A stretch of 18,400 nucleotides of DNA from Spirogloea muscicola (Eukaryota; Streptophyta; Zygnematophyceae; Spirogloeales; Spirogloeaceae), in contig WELB01000097.1 of the NCBI GenBank assembly GCA_009602725.1, positions 257,402 through 275,801 of the forward strand, read 5' to 3'. This document shows, piece by piece, positions 1 to 9,135 of the stretch. A program made the position numbers and the translations under genes. The notes under the pieces are model-generated. The model worked only from the letters and a program-made list of their open reading frames with translations. It was not told where the DNA came from and made no database searches. How positions within the stretch are numbered: position 1 is the first letter of the stretch; each line of letters starts with the position of its first letter.

Positions 1-1229
1 TTTCTACCCCCGCATCGCGCAGCCCGTCGGGACGCCCGCCCGGACGCCGCCGCCCGTCCCGCTCGCCGCCTCCGCAAGTCCGCCCCGCCACCGCCGCAAC
101 CGCCGCAGCGGCTTCCACGGCGCCGCCAGCGTCGGCCGTCAGCTCTTTCCGGTGCTCCGCTGACCTGCCAAAGCGTGGGCCCCTTGCTGCCGTGGCAGGC
201 GGCTCGGGCATCCGCGTCGCCATCAAGCCCGAGTACCGCGTCGCTCCAGCCGTGAGCGTCCCTTCCACCACCCAGCTGCAGCTCATAGTGCTGCGCCTTC
301 CAGCGCTCCCCAGGCTGCAGCCTCTGGCTTTCGTCAAGGGGGCTAGTCATTCCCGGCGGCTAGTCATTCTGACTTGCTGCTCTCAAGTAGAGCTCACTAA
401 TGACTTGCTTCTCCTAAGTAGAGGTTACTAAGTGATCATCCTACAGGCAAACCTTTGGGAAAGCGGCGCTCGGCCCCTTGGACCTTGTCGACTCCTTCCG
501 GGCTGGCCGTTCACAGCCCTCGCCCCCTTGGGAGAGCCACTTGCCAATCCCCACTGCATGTTCTCACTGCCCATCAAGCGGCCGGCGTGCTTGCCTTGGT
601 GCCACGCAGGTCCAGCTCTCGCCACACTTCGGCGACGTGCCGCGGAGCACCTTTCAGCCGGACTTCACGCTGGAGCGCCAGATCCTGGCTGACGTGGAGC
701 AGCAGGAGCGGGATGGCGGCATTGGCGCCGCTAGTGGCTGGCACGCTGCCGATGGTGGCCTGGCGCCTGGCTACTCCAACGGCAGCATCGCTGGGGTATG
801 TCGAGCGGCGATGGCGGTCAGCGCAGGCGGCGGTGGCGGTCAGCACAGCGTGTCAGCTTGGCAGTCCACATTGCTGAAGCCCACTGCTTGGTGCTCGTGG
901 CGGCGTGGCGGCGCAGGGCTTTGCGGACGACCCTGTGGTGAACAAGTACGCCACAATGGGCCTCCGAATGGAGGCGGTTGTCCTCGCCGTTGCAACTTAC
1001 GGCGATGTCCAGAACAAGGTGAGCAGTTCTCACTCAGAGCAAGTATTCAGAATCGTTTGCAGAGACGCCAGCTGAAGTTCACTTACACAGAGGTGCGCTG
1101 CAGGTCGTGGACTTCTGCTCTGCATACGGCCAGCTAACGGAGATGGGGTTCAGCTCAGAGGCCGTCGCTGGTGCCCTTGCCATGTACGACAACGACCGGG
1201 AGCGCGCCCTCGCCCAATTGGCTCCATGA
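1..1229 (+). CDS. UBA-domain protein of the plant UBA/EF1B-like family, 5'-truncated
   Basis: This is probably a ubiquitin-binding adaptor. Exons seen: an N-terminal piece running in from the left edge (reading YPRIAQPVGTPARTPPP, from base 2), then 199-251 (GIRVAIKPEYRVAP), 610-795 (VQLSPHFGDVPRSTFQPDF, then LERQILADVEQQE), 917-1018 (DDPVVNKYATMGL..., a first UBA-like helical unit) and 1104-1229 (LTEMGFSSEAVAGAL..., a second UBA unit with the MGF/Y loop), stop TGA 1227-1229. Introns 252-609, 796-916 and 1019-1103 are GT-AG and in phase 0. The order 'YPR..., IKPEYR..., PRSTFQ.DF.LER, two UBA units' matches my memory of plant proteins annotated as UBA/TS-N (EF1B) domain proteins; that is recall, not a search. 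The join between the first piece and 199 is uncertain: a phase-compatible intron 138-198 works, but a second frame stays open from base 3. The start codon lies outside the window. Confidence 0.8.
281..431 (+). repeat. Dispersed repeat, 3' module, with internal 31-bp duplication
   Basis: The stretch 'GCTGCAGCCTCTGGCTTTCG' followed by CGGCGGCT, GACT(T/C)GCTGCTC and TAGAGGT(T/C)ACT(A/G)AGTGAT(C/T)ATCC is shared with 5917-6016. Here the end is duplicated in tandem: 370-400 and 401-431 are two 31-bp units, both starting TGACTTGCT and ending with ACTAA, diverged at a handful of sites. A shorter GGCTAGTCATTC duplication lies just before (about 342-368). Confidence 0.6.
484..575 (+). repeat. Dispersed repeat, hairpin-core module, copy 1
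   Basis: The hairpin core is at 500-519 (GGGCTG ... CAGCCC, eight-base loop). It is preceded by CCTTGT and followed by the family's 'TCGCCCCCTTGGGAGAGC'. It sits in an intron of the UBA gene. Confidence 0.6.
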
Positions 1230-1769
1230 GGCCCCTGGACGCCACGCCCAGCTCTTAACTCCCTGACGCCTGATGCCAGATTAACTTCTGGTCAACTTGG
1301 CCATGTGCGTATCAGTCAGGCTGCCAGCCTCCTTGGCTGCAGGTCCCTTTCTTTGGCTCAACTATGCAACACAAAGTTGGCTGTGACTCTCAGCCTCAGG
1401 CCGCTCAGTAGCTCAACAAGACCTCCAAATTAGGAGCTCAATTGCTTGGCAGTCTCTCGTGTGCTCGTAGCGCCAGGTACTTCGTCTAAGCGGCGACCCT
1501 GTCTCGTAATCGCAACACGAAAAGCCAAAGCATGCTGCAGCCGTTCCCATCGGCCAGATGGACTACTGCTAACTTGGTGCAAAAAGTGGTGCAAACGATG
1601 AAAGAATAGGTGGCCCTATGCCCAACTGGCCATGTTTCACTTGCCTAGAAAGAAGAACGGGCGCCATGCACGAGATGGGGGAAGCTTGCCATACTCCAAC
1701 TTGTCAAGCAAGAGCAGGATCTGGCAAGGAGCACTGACTGTATGGTCAGAAAGAGGCAAGCGCAAAAAG
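1230..1769. other. Convergent 3' intergenic region between the UBA gene and the kinase
   Basis: No coding segment with family resemblance was found. The stretch must hold both 3' UTRs. I did not see a TGTAA poly(A) motif on either strand in it. A small direct duplication, GGTGCAAA / GGTGCAAA, occurs near 1576-1596. Confidence 0.5.
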
Positions 1770-4700
1770 TCATTCTCTGAGATCGGGCACAGTCGATACC
1801 CATGTAACACTCGCGTCCTGCTTGGCTGTTTGGAATGCCGAGCTCACCTCGCTGAATTCTGGCCGTTTGGCGGGGTCCTCGTCCCAGCAGGCCTGCGCCA
1901 GGGAGGCTAGCTTTGGTGGCCACGAGCTCGGGATATCAGGTCTTAGCTGCCTGCAGAGCCAAAGATGAAGCATTTCCAAGGGAAGCCACTCAATACATGC
2001 AGAAGTCTGTAATGAGGTAAGCCTGAGGGGGTCACAAACAAAGGTGTTGCACATGGCCTCCATTTCCGATCCACACATTGCCAAAATTGCAGTCGATAAT
2101 GCCAATATGAGGGCGCCATCTTTGCAAGGCCTTGTCCTTGGATGAGCAAAAGGATGCAGCAGATGCAGGTCTTGGTGATGGCGTTGAGGTAGTGCTTGAC
2201 AGCCCTTAGCAAAGTAGGATAGCCAAATGTGCGGTAGGGTAGATGCGCAGGCGCCGTTGCAAGGAGTGCACAGACGCACTTGTGGTGCCGAAATGCAAGC
2301 ACCAGGCTGCTCTCACCTGAGGATGACGCCATAGGCAGCTTGTATTGGCGTGAGCCCCGAGTATGGAATGCCGCCTGTGAGCAACTCCCTGCACAATGAG
2401 ATAAACAATCACATTATTTCGGCGTAGCATTCACGTGCCACCTCGCCCAGTCCACATAGCGGCCCTTGCTCGCATCGCAGGTCCAGGCACAGTTCTTGGT
2501 CCCGTCGCTAGAAAGATCATGACGGTTCCTCCACAGCGACCCAGGCAACTAAGACATTGGATGGTCTCACCAGATGGTGATGCCATATGAGTATACGTCC
2601 GCTTTGTGATTGTAGACCTGATGCTCCAATACCTGCACGGACCATTGAACGCAGTGATGAGGAATATCTATACTATGCTAAGTTGAACATCCACAGACTT
2701 GATTCGGAATGAGCAGCAAGCATCAGCTTGCCTCGGGTGCCATCCAGCGGTACGTCCCGGTCTCTGCCGTCATCTCCACCTCGTCCTTCTTGGTGAGAGA
2801 GGTACTAGTAGCAGCCTCTGGGTGCTGGTCCTGCAATGAATTCAGAACGGCCATCTCCATGCCAGACGGCACCCGCATGCTCGCCGCGCGGCGCAGTGGG
2901 CCAGGCTCGACGCGCGCAACGCCAAAATCCGCCACCTTCACCACCTGCCGCTCCAAAGTGCAACCATTGCATATTTAGGATTCGCAATTCAGCACCTGCA
3001 TGCGAGTTTGCATGCGGGGCAGAGGCAAAAGCAGAGGTGATGCTTCTGTTATGTGCTTCGACACGCTCACCCCTTGCTCGTTCATCAGGAGGTTGGCAGC
3101 CTTGAGGTCGCGGTGAATCATGCCCCGCCTGCCAGCAGGTCAGAAGACTTGCACGAGCATGACTTGCCAAGTGACGCGACTAGCCACCATAGCTTTGTTT
3201 GGAAATGTGCGACAATCCATGATGGTCCACCCAAGCTGGCAACGCAGGTAGCTTAGAGGAGGAGAGAAGTGGTGCAAGATTTCGCACTTGTGGAAGAAGT
3301 CCATCCCATGCGCGGTGTCCCTAAGGATGCGGACCGCCTCGCCAGGCTCGAAGCCGCGGCCACGGCGGTTGAGGACGTCGCGCACGCTCCCGCCTGCCAT
3401 GAGCTCGGTCACAATGCAGAGCAACGGCCATGCCGAGCAGGCCCCGATGAACTGCACCACATTCTTGTGCCGGATCCGCCGCAGCATCATCACCTGCCCA
3501 CAGCAGCAGAATCTGTCACGACGAGTACAATCATGCAGGGTGTGTCTTCTGGGATTCTGAGGGCTCAATAAGTAGCCTAACATAACACACAATACAAACA
3601 CACACACACACACGCACACAACACACAATGAGTAGCCTAACACACATAGCCACAACAGCCTAACCAACACAAAGACACACATAGCATGACACATGACATA
3701 ACAAATCACGAGCACGGTATTGAGCCTGGGTGGCAAGCAGGCATTGTAAGAGTTGCAATGACACAAAAGGCCGCTACATCAGCCCCTGCCTGTGAGGACT
3801 GACGTTCAAGACAAGTCCCTGAGTGGCTCCCAGCAATTCCACTTAGGTAAATTTCTGTTGGTGTTTGCTGACCTCCTGCTGAAATGTCTCCAGGATGTCG
3901 GCGGCTGCAGTGCCGACAGGCTCGTCCAAGTCGCCCGCGCTCGCGCCGACATCCTGCCCAGCGACCATGACCTTGACGGCCACGTCCTGGCTCCGGTACG
4001 TGCCGGCGTAGAGGCTGCCCGTCGAGCCCGTGCCACGGCTCTCTCGCAGCGTGAGCTCGCGGAAGTCGATTGCCCAGTCCTGGAGGTCCATCTGCTCCAC
4101 CAGCGCTCGCGCATCGCTTACGAGCCGCCGCTGCCGCCGTTGCCACCGCCTCCCTCCACCACCGCCGCTCCAGCTCTCGCTGCCGCCGTTGCTGCTGCTG
4201 GCGCCGCCTTCCTCACCCACGTTCGACCTGCTGACTCCCCCAGACGCAGGCCAGCGCTGCGGCGACGCCGCACCACTCGACACCTCGTCTATCCAGCTGT
4301 TGTCGCCCTCGTCACCGCACGTGGACGAGCTCCGCCTCGACTGCCCTCGACCCTGCTCATTGGCGCTCTCGTATGCACCCTCATGGGCAAAAGCTGCATC
4401 GGCAGCTGACGACAGGCCATGCTGCTGCAGCACCTCGGCAGCGGCGTGCGCCACGCTCTCTGCCGATGGGCCCCCGCCGCCGCTGCAGTTGCTGCCGCCG
4501 GCGCCGCAACCGGAGGACCCTCGGTTGCTCGACTCCGGGCTGACCGATAGTGACGGCCCCAGGCGCAGGGCCTCAGCCATAGCCATTTCAAGTTTGAGCT
4601 GCAGCTCCTCCATCGCCCACCGCCCAGGCTGGCCCGTCACGACAAACACCTGCCGCCCAAGGTGGAGGCAGCCATCACCCAGTCAAGCCTCATGCGCCAT

Positions 4701-6355
4701 AGATAGACCACGACACTTGAAGAGATTGTGGGCAGGAGGCCACAATATGAAGAGGGGCATGCCTGGAGCGCCATGCCGTCATTGGTGGTGAAGATGTGCG
4801 CCTCGCGGACGTCGAGCTCCACTGCGGCGTGGCCAAGGACGTTGGTCACCATGCGCAGCAGCCCGGGCTTGTCCGTGTACGCCATCATGAGCTCAAAGCC
4901 CTCCACGACGCCGTGGCTTGACAGGCCTTCGCCGCTGCCATTGCTGCTGCTGCTGCCACCTCCGCCGCCGGCACCTCTGCCAACACCACCGCCGCTGCCG
5001 CCGCCCCCTCCTTCTGCAAAGAGGCTGCTGGGCAGCAGCAGTGACTGGGCAGTGCTCAGCAGGTGACGGACGGCGCCGCTGCCGCCACCGCTGCCGCCTC
5101 CATCACCACCCCAGTTCCTGGCTCCGCCGTCTGGCTGGCCCTCGGCAGCCCCATTGGCTGCAGCCTGTGCTTCGCTCCGGCTGCCAGAGTGACCGCCAGC
5201 TGCGCCGCCTGGCGGTGGCGGCAGCACAAGCGCAAGCGAGTCCGTCTTTCCGGTGGTGCCTCCAAATGTGGGCCTTTGGTGTGGCGGCGGCCGCGACCGG
5301 CTCCATTGCCGGGACATCAGCGCAGCTGCTGGCGCGGCAGCAGCGGCGATGGCGGCAGTGGCAGCCATGCCCCTTGGGCTGTGCTGCGTGACCTTGGGCG
5401 ACCAGCTGGGCCACGCAAAGTCGACCCGCCGGATGAGGAGCTCAGGCACGAGCTTGGGCGGCTGCCTTCCCGCGGCCGAGGCGGCAGTGGCGGTGGCCGC
5501 GTAGACGTCGGCGGCCTCGCGAGCCGCACGCAGCAGCCGCATGTGCAGCAGCACGTAGTCGTAGCTCGACGGGTCCACGCTGAAGAGGTACCTGCGCAGC
5601 CCCAGCCAGCAAACTCAGCAAACAATCAGCAAAATCATTAGCAAAATTACCACTTACTGCACAGCCAGCATGGCCCTGCCGCCGAGACTCAGCCACATTC
5701 TTGTCCTCTTCTTGTTGCTCAGTCTGTAATTAGACGAGAATTGTATGACGCTTCATTTCTTGCAGATGGTATTCCAGCTAGCTGACAATGTCTTCAGTTG
5801 TGGGCTAGCCTTTTCCCAGCCCTCGGCCCCTTTGGACGAGCTGCTGCTTCTTCATCTTGTCCGCTTGGTCCACTCCGGCTGGGCCTTCTCGCCGGCTTTG
5901 CGTGCTGGCCGTGCTCTAGCTGCAGCCTCTGGCTTTCGCCATGGGGACTACTTCTCGGCGGCTCGCCTTCCTGACTCGCTGCTCCTATCTAGAGGTCACT
6001 GAGTGATTATCCCACGAAGCTGACTCCAGCGACCATCCCAGCTTGACGGAAAGACGGGCAAGTGGAGTGAGGGGAAGGGATAGAGAGGGAGGAGGCGGAC
6101 CTCTGCGGCAGGCGGTGGAGGTGGGCGAGCATCTCCACGCCCGCCGACGGGCCCTGGCCGGCCTCCAGGACCCTCTGCGCAGCAGCGGCGGCAGTGAGGT
6201 CAGCGCCACGCGTTCAGGCCGGCGGCGGCGGCGGCGGCGGCGGCGCTGTGGAAAAGGCTGCGGCTTGTGGGCTCGGGGCGTCGTCGAGGGCGCGCCTGCA
6301 GCAGCGCCTTCTTGATGCGGGCGGCCTTGGCGCTGTCGCGCGGCGCCGCCGCCAT
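1770..6355 (-). CDS. ACT-domain Raf-like (TKL) protein kinase, STY8/17/46 type, 11 exons
   Basis: Probable cytosolic dual-specificity Ser/Thr/Tyr kinase; plant STY8/17/46 phosphorylate chloroplast transit peptides. Exons (minus strand): 6355-6210, 6172-6101, 5723-5658, 5591-4763, 4649-3873, 3493-3288, 3128-3071, 2944-2732, 2632-2571, 2388-2317, 1950-1770; all phases close, about 893 aa. ACT domain about aa 325-400 (FELMMAYTDKPGLLRMVTNV), kinase about 562-880: Gly loop GTGSTGSLYAGTY, VAVK Lys597, helix-C Glu630, HRDLKAANL with Asp706, DFG 724-726, GTYRWMAPE ending at 789, HKADVYSYG, then RPDIP. All catalytic residues are present, so it should be active. Gly/Ser/Ala-rich linkers lie before the ACT domain and between ACT and kinase. 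Odd points are an extended activation segment (aa 732-775), two GC-AG introns and a proposed 37-nt first intron. The start at 6355 and exons 1-2 are the least certain part; the rest is firm. Confidence 0.9.
2633..2731 (-). other. GC-AG intron in the kinase gene
   Basis: The upstream exon ends GCACCCGAG (…APE) at 2732 and the intron begins GCAAGC, the classical GC-donor context AG|GCAAG. It ends GTGCAG before GTATTGGAG (VLEHQVYNHKADV). No GT donor nearby would keep both conserved segments in frame. Confidence 0.75.
3535..3700. repeat. (AC)n microsatellite with flanking duplicated AGTAGCCTAACA units
   Basis: It lies in a kinase intron (3872-3494). A run of ACACAC at about 3597-3625 is flanked by two near-identical pieces, AAT(A/G)AGTAGCCTAACA, at about 3568 and 3628, with further degenerate CACACATAGC pieces behind. 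Read on the minus strand it gives a false hydrophobic, V/C/L-rich open frame. Confidence 0.7.
4650..4762 (-). other. GC-AG intron splitting the ACT domain
   Basis: The exon ends GCGCTCCAG (…NDGMALQ) at 4763, the intron starts GCATGC and ends GGCGGCAG, and the next exon reads VFVVTGQPGRW. Phase 0 is kept and the ACT beta-strand is continuous only with this GC donor. Confidence 0.7.
5740..6016 (+). repeat. Dispersed repeat, copy 2 (core plus 3' module, most complete)
   Basis: It is in the kinase intron 6100-5724 and antisense to that gene. Core hairpin 5802-5822 (GGGCTAGCC ... AGCCC), then TCGGCCCCTTTGGACGAGC, CTGCTTCTTCATCTTG, and after about 70 bases the 3' module GTGCTCTAGCTGCAGCC ... TAGAGGTCACTGAGTGATTATCC. 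It links the two modules that are found apart elsewhere and gives an element of about 220-270 bp. Confidence 0.65.
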
Positions 6356-7060
6356 TGCCGGCGGCGCCGCCTCCNGCCGGCCCCGCCGCCGCCGCCGGCG
6401 GCCGCAGCTTCGCGGGGCACGACCTCAACGTGCCGTACCACGCCGGCGCCGGCGCCATCGCCGCAGTCAGCTGGGCAGCCCAGTCTCAGCGGCCGCTGTG
6501 ACCATCAATGCCATGCGCTGAGTCGCCGACGCCATGGCTCGCGGCGGGCTGCGGCAGTCCGCCATTGGCCATGTGCACATTGGGCAGGCTGCTGGGCGGT
6601 CGAGTGCCCCTCTCTCATGGCTTGTCTCCGCTTTCTGGCCTTGGCCTCAGCGTGGCGGTGGCGGCGGCGGCGGCAGCGGCGGTGGCGGCGCGCTTCGTGG
6701 CGCGTGACACGGAGCGCCCGCCACGTAGCGGGCGCGGCGGCGGCGGAGGGGGGGGCGACCCTCGCCACCCCCCTCCTCTGCTCATTGGCTCAATTATCCA
6801 CGTGCTAGTTTTAAACCAATCAGCATCGAGAATGAGGCCGCGTGGCAATATTTGATTGGATTTTAAATGGCCCCTCGATTGACCCACGGGGCCTGGCGTG
6901 CGCCAGGCTTAAGGGCCACGTGCTGCACGTAGCGGGTAGCAGCCGCCGGCCAGTGCACGTGCGGATCTCGAAGTCCGAGATGCCCCCCCCCAGGGCGGCG
7001 CAGCACGCGCTTGTCCCGGCGGCAGAAACGACGGGGCGGTGCGAGACCCGCCCTGCCCTC
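6356..7060. promoter_or_regulatory. Putative promoter/CpG-rich upstream region of the kinase gene with three G-boxes
   Basis: Palindromic CACGTG occurs at 6799-6804, 6917-6922 and 6956-6961. CCAAT occurs at 6816-6820 and, as ATTGG, at 6784-6788 and 6855-6859. Between them lies a short AT-rich stretch (about 6790-6870) in otherwise very GC-rich DNA. G-boxes are bound by bZIP/bHLH factors in the green lineage. The position upstream of the minus-strand kinase start fits a promoter, but no transcript start can be read. (GGC)n/(GCC)n triplet runs fill about 6655-6760, and base 6375 is an unresolved N in a GC-rich run. Confidence 0.45.
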
Positions 7061-7107
7061 CCTCGCTCCCTCTCTCTCTCCCCGCGCCGTCTCTCCCCCC
7101 CTCTCTC

Positions 7108-7147
<40 letters not shown>

Positions 7148-7150
7148 CTC
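7060..7150. repeat. (CT)n pyrimidine microsatellite
   Basis: About 80 bases of C and T only or nearly only, including an uninterrupted CT run around 7110-7142. Short CT-rich tracts continue to about 7330. Confidence 0.85.
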
Positions 7151-7461
7151 TACTCCTCCTCACCCCTCGTTGTTGCGCGCACTCACAGTCTCTGTCTCAC
7201 TGTATGCATATGATGTATTGGTACATATGTGTGTGCCTCCTTTCTCTCTCCCTCGTCAGCTCTCTCTCACTTGCTCTCCTCCCTTTCATCTTTGTCTCAC
7301 TCGCTCTTCCCTTTTCCATCCTCTTTCTCTAGCTTTGTGCTTTGTTGCTTCTAAGTTGCTTCTGCAGGAGCTGGCAAGTAATTTGAGATGATCTCCCAGA
7401 TGGATACACAGCCGCTGCTGCCGTCGCCATTCGGCTCCCTTCCCACTCACAGTACGTCTAT

Positions 7462-7789
7462 TCATTTTCCTGCAGCATTCCCTAGCTTCTCATAGCTACT
7501 GTGTGATGGCCGTGCCCTGGCTGCCGCCTCTGGCCACAGGTGGGGCGAGTCTTCTGGGATGCTGACTATTCCACCAGGGGCCGCTAACTGGGGTTTCTGA
7601 GCTGCCCACCACAGAGGAATCTCGCTCTCCTGAAGTTCTGCAGGTTCCAAATTCTTAGGACTTACCATTCTTTCTGGGCCGAGCCTTTGCCTTACTTCCC
7701 CTCTTCGAGTCCTCAGCCGGCCGTTTGTCCCTCTTCGAGAGACCAGCAAACCGTCACCGTCCCGGCGGTACAGACGAAGATCCGCTCAT
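7462..7789 (-). CDS. Doubtful small basic protein or exon remnant
   Basis: A weak candidate. On the minus strand ATG at 7789 reads MSGSSS, an in-frame TGA follows, and then a lysine/arginine-rich stretch RDKRPAEDSKRGSKAKARP ends at a good donor (AATG|GTAAGT, intron from 7665). A 39-nt intron 7771-7733 would remove the stop in phase. Beyond the donor another frame (LQESEIPLWWAAQKP, then LAAPGGIV) stays open to 7462, but the intron needed to join it would be only 28 nt. The far end overlaps a repeat module (7500-7570). I recognise no family. It may be a pseudogene, part of a longer unannotated gene, or chance. Confidence 0.2.
7500..7570 (+). repeat. Dispersed repeat, partial 3' module
   Basis: GTGATGGCCGTGCCCTGGCT followed by GCCGCCTCTGGC matches GCTGGCCGTGCTCTAGCTGC followed by AGCCTCTGGC at 5907-5936, then decays. 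Confidence 0.4.
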
Positions 7790-7904
7790 GGCGGGAGATA
7801 GATGTGACTAGCACTTGGCAGGCTTGACGACTACGGGGCGGTCACCATTCGCCACCTCTCCACCTTTGCCTACCCACCTCTTCCTCCTCCATTGCATCCA
7901 TTGT

Positions 7905-8005
7905 TGCGCTTTCTGGGCCTTGTCCATACCTCTTGGCTAGCCTCTCGCAGCCATCGTCCCCTTTGGAACAGCTGCTTCTGTTTCATGCATGCTGCACTCT
8001 GATCC
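7905..8005 (+). repeat. Dispersed repeat, hairpin-core module, copy 3
   Basis: GCCTTGTCCATACCTCTTGG leads into core 7935-7952 (GGCTAGCC ... CAGCC), followed by ATCGTCCCCTTTGGAACAGC and CTGCTTCTG(T)TTCAT. The layout is the same as in copy 2. Confidence 0.6.
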
Positions 8006-8598
8006 TCCCACAGATTTCCCGCTCTCCACCTCCCTTCTTGATCACTCCCCCTTCTCACTCATCCCCCTCAATCGATTCCCTCCCCTCTCAGTCTCTTTGC
8101 AACCCCCCACCCCGCCAACTTTGCCGATCCACATCGACATCTCTCATCTCCGCGACTTGTCCCCTTCTCCGCTTTTCCGCTCAATCTCCCCAACGTCCAC
8201 CTTGCCCTGCGCAGGTCCCCTGCTTCACGGCCGGCGTGTCGTTGCAACGGCTTACACTCGGCCACTGGAAAGTAATCGTGGATTTGCATCAACCGAAGGC
8301 CAAAACAATCGAAGGCCACTTGACTCGAGTCAACCAGCGGGCAGAGCTCCTCAAGTGAAGCTGCGTCTCACCTCTGCAGTCATTGTCGTTGGTTTCCCCG
8401 AGCCTTCAGCATGCGGCGCTCTTCTCCCGCTTCCGCAAATACCTCCAAGTATTGTGAGCGTTGATTATTTGTAAACACATTCCAGCTTCCCAACTTTGGA
8501 GGCAAACGGATGTGGACCGATTCCTTGGGTCTTGTGTTTGCACCGCCCCCCCCAGCACCATGTTCTGAAGCGTCTACGGTACCTCAAAGGTACTATGT

Positions 8599-8648
8599 GC
8601 TAGAACAGGTGACCGACTTTTCAGCTAGAACAGGTGACCGACTTTTCA
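8599..8648. repeat. 25-bp perfect tandem duplication
   Basis: GCTAGAACAGGTGACCGACT plus TTTCA occurs twice without change (8599-8623, 8624-8648), followed by GCT. It lies in non-coding DNA. Confidence 0.9.
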
Positions 8649-9049
8649 GCTCCATCTTGAGCTTGCCCACATGCAAAGACAATACATTGTGCAGAAGGTC
8701 CATCACGGGCTTGCCTATGTAGCCGTGTTCAGTAGTAGTTGGCCCATCTAATAATCGATTGCAGCTTTGTGGCCATGTTGTCCTGTGACCGCATTTCACC
8801 TCAGCCATCACTTTGACTTTACGTTCAGACGGAACGTGGCCCACAACAGTTGCCTTCTGAGTGAAAGTAAAAAACAGTGAACAAAATAGTCACACTTTCA
8901 CAAGTAACGCTGTACAGTGGGGCTTTCCAGAACCCCAATGTCTTTGACTCTACACTGCACGTTCGTATTTGCAATGCCCGAGTGACGAGCCTATGACTAT
9001 ATGTGAACACTGAGCAGGCACCCATGATGGTATCTGCGCTTTCCGGCCC

Positions 9050-9135
9050 CTATAAACATTGTTCATTATATTGTGGGCTGGCTTTCCACAGCCCTCGCCC
9101 CCTTCTGCTTCATCTTCTCAACAGCCCTCAGCCTC
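9050..9135 (+). repeat. Dispersed repeat, hairpin-core module, copy 4
   Basis: TTGTTCATTATATTGT precedes core 9075-9094 (GGGCTGGC ... CAGCCC), then TCGCCCCCTTCTGCTTCATC. The GGAAGAGC piece is missing compared with other copies. Confidence 0.6.

Larger units (their letters stand above)
252..609 (+). other. Intron of the UBA gene carrying two repeat modules
   Basis: The GT-AG intron lies between the PEYRVAP and VQLSPHFGD coding segments and keeps phase 0. Most of it is the dispersed repeat family seen elsewhere in the window: a 3'-end module at 281-431 and a hairpin-core module from about 484 to 575. The modules are in the order 3' module then core, so they look like parts of two insertions and not one intact copy. 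Confidence 0.65.

Noticed and set aside
455-1137. Plus-strand 140- and 219-codon frames
   Set aside because: They run through the repeat-bearing intron. Only 610-795 in one frame is coding, judged by the PRSTFQ.DF motif.
3140-3766. Minus-strand 208-codon frame with a hydrophobic, membrane-like N-terminal half
   Set aside because: It reads a real kinase exon (3493-3288) together with two introns. The hydrophobic part is the translated (AC)n microsatellite.
6508-6855. Open frames on both strands rich in Ala/Gly/Arg/Pro
   Set aside because: They arise from GGC/GCC triplet runs in the promoter region; no frame shows a motif.
7388-7451. Plus-strand MISQMDTQPLLPSPFGSLPTH followed by GTACGT, like a first exon
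   Set aside because: No downstream exon with matching phase or family resemblance was found, and the next stretch is repeat.
8593-8844. Minus-strand 83-codon frame of ordinary composition
   Set aside because: It crosses the 25-bp tandem duplication, has no recognisable motif and no splice-consistent neighbours.
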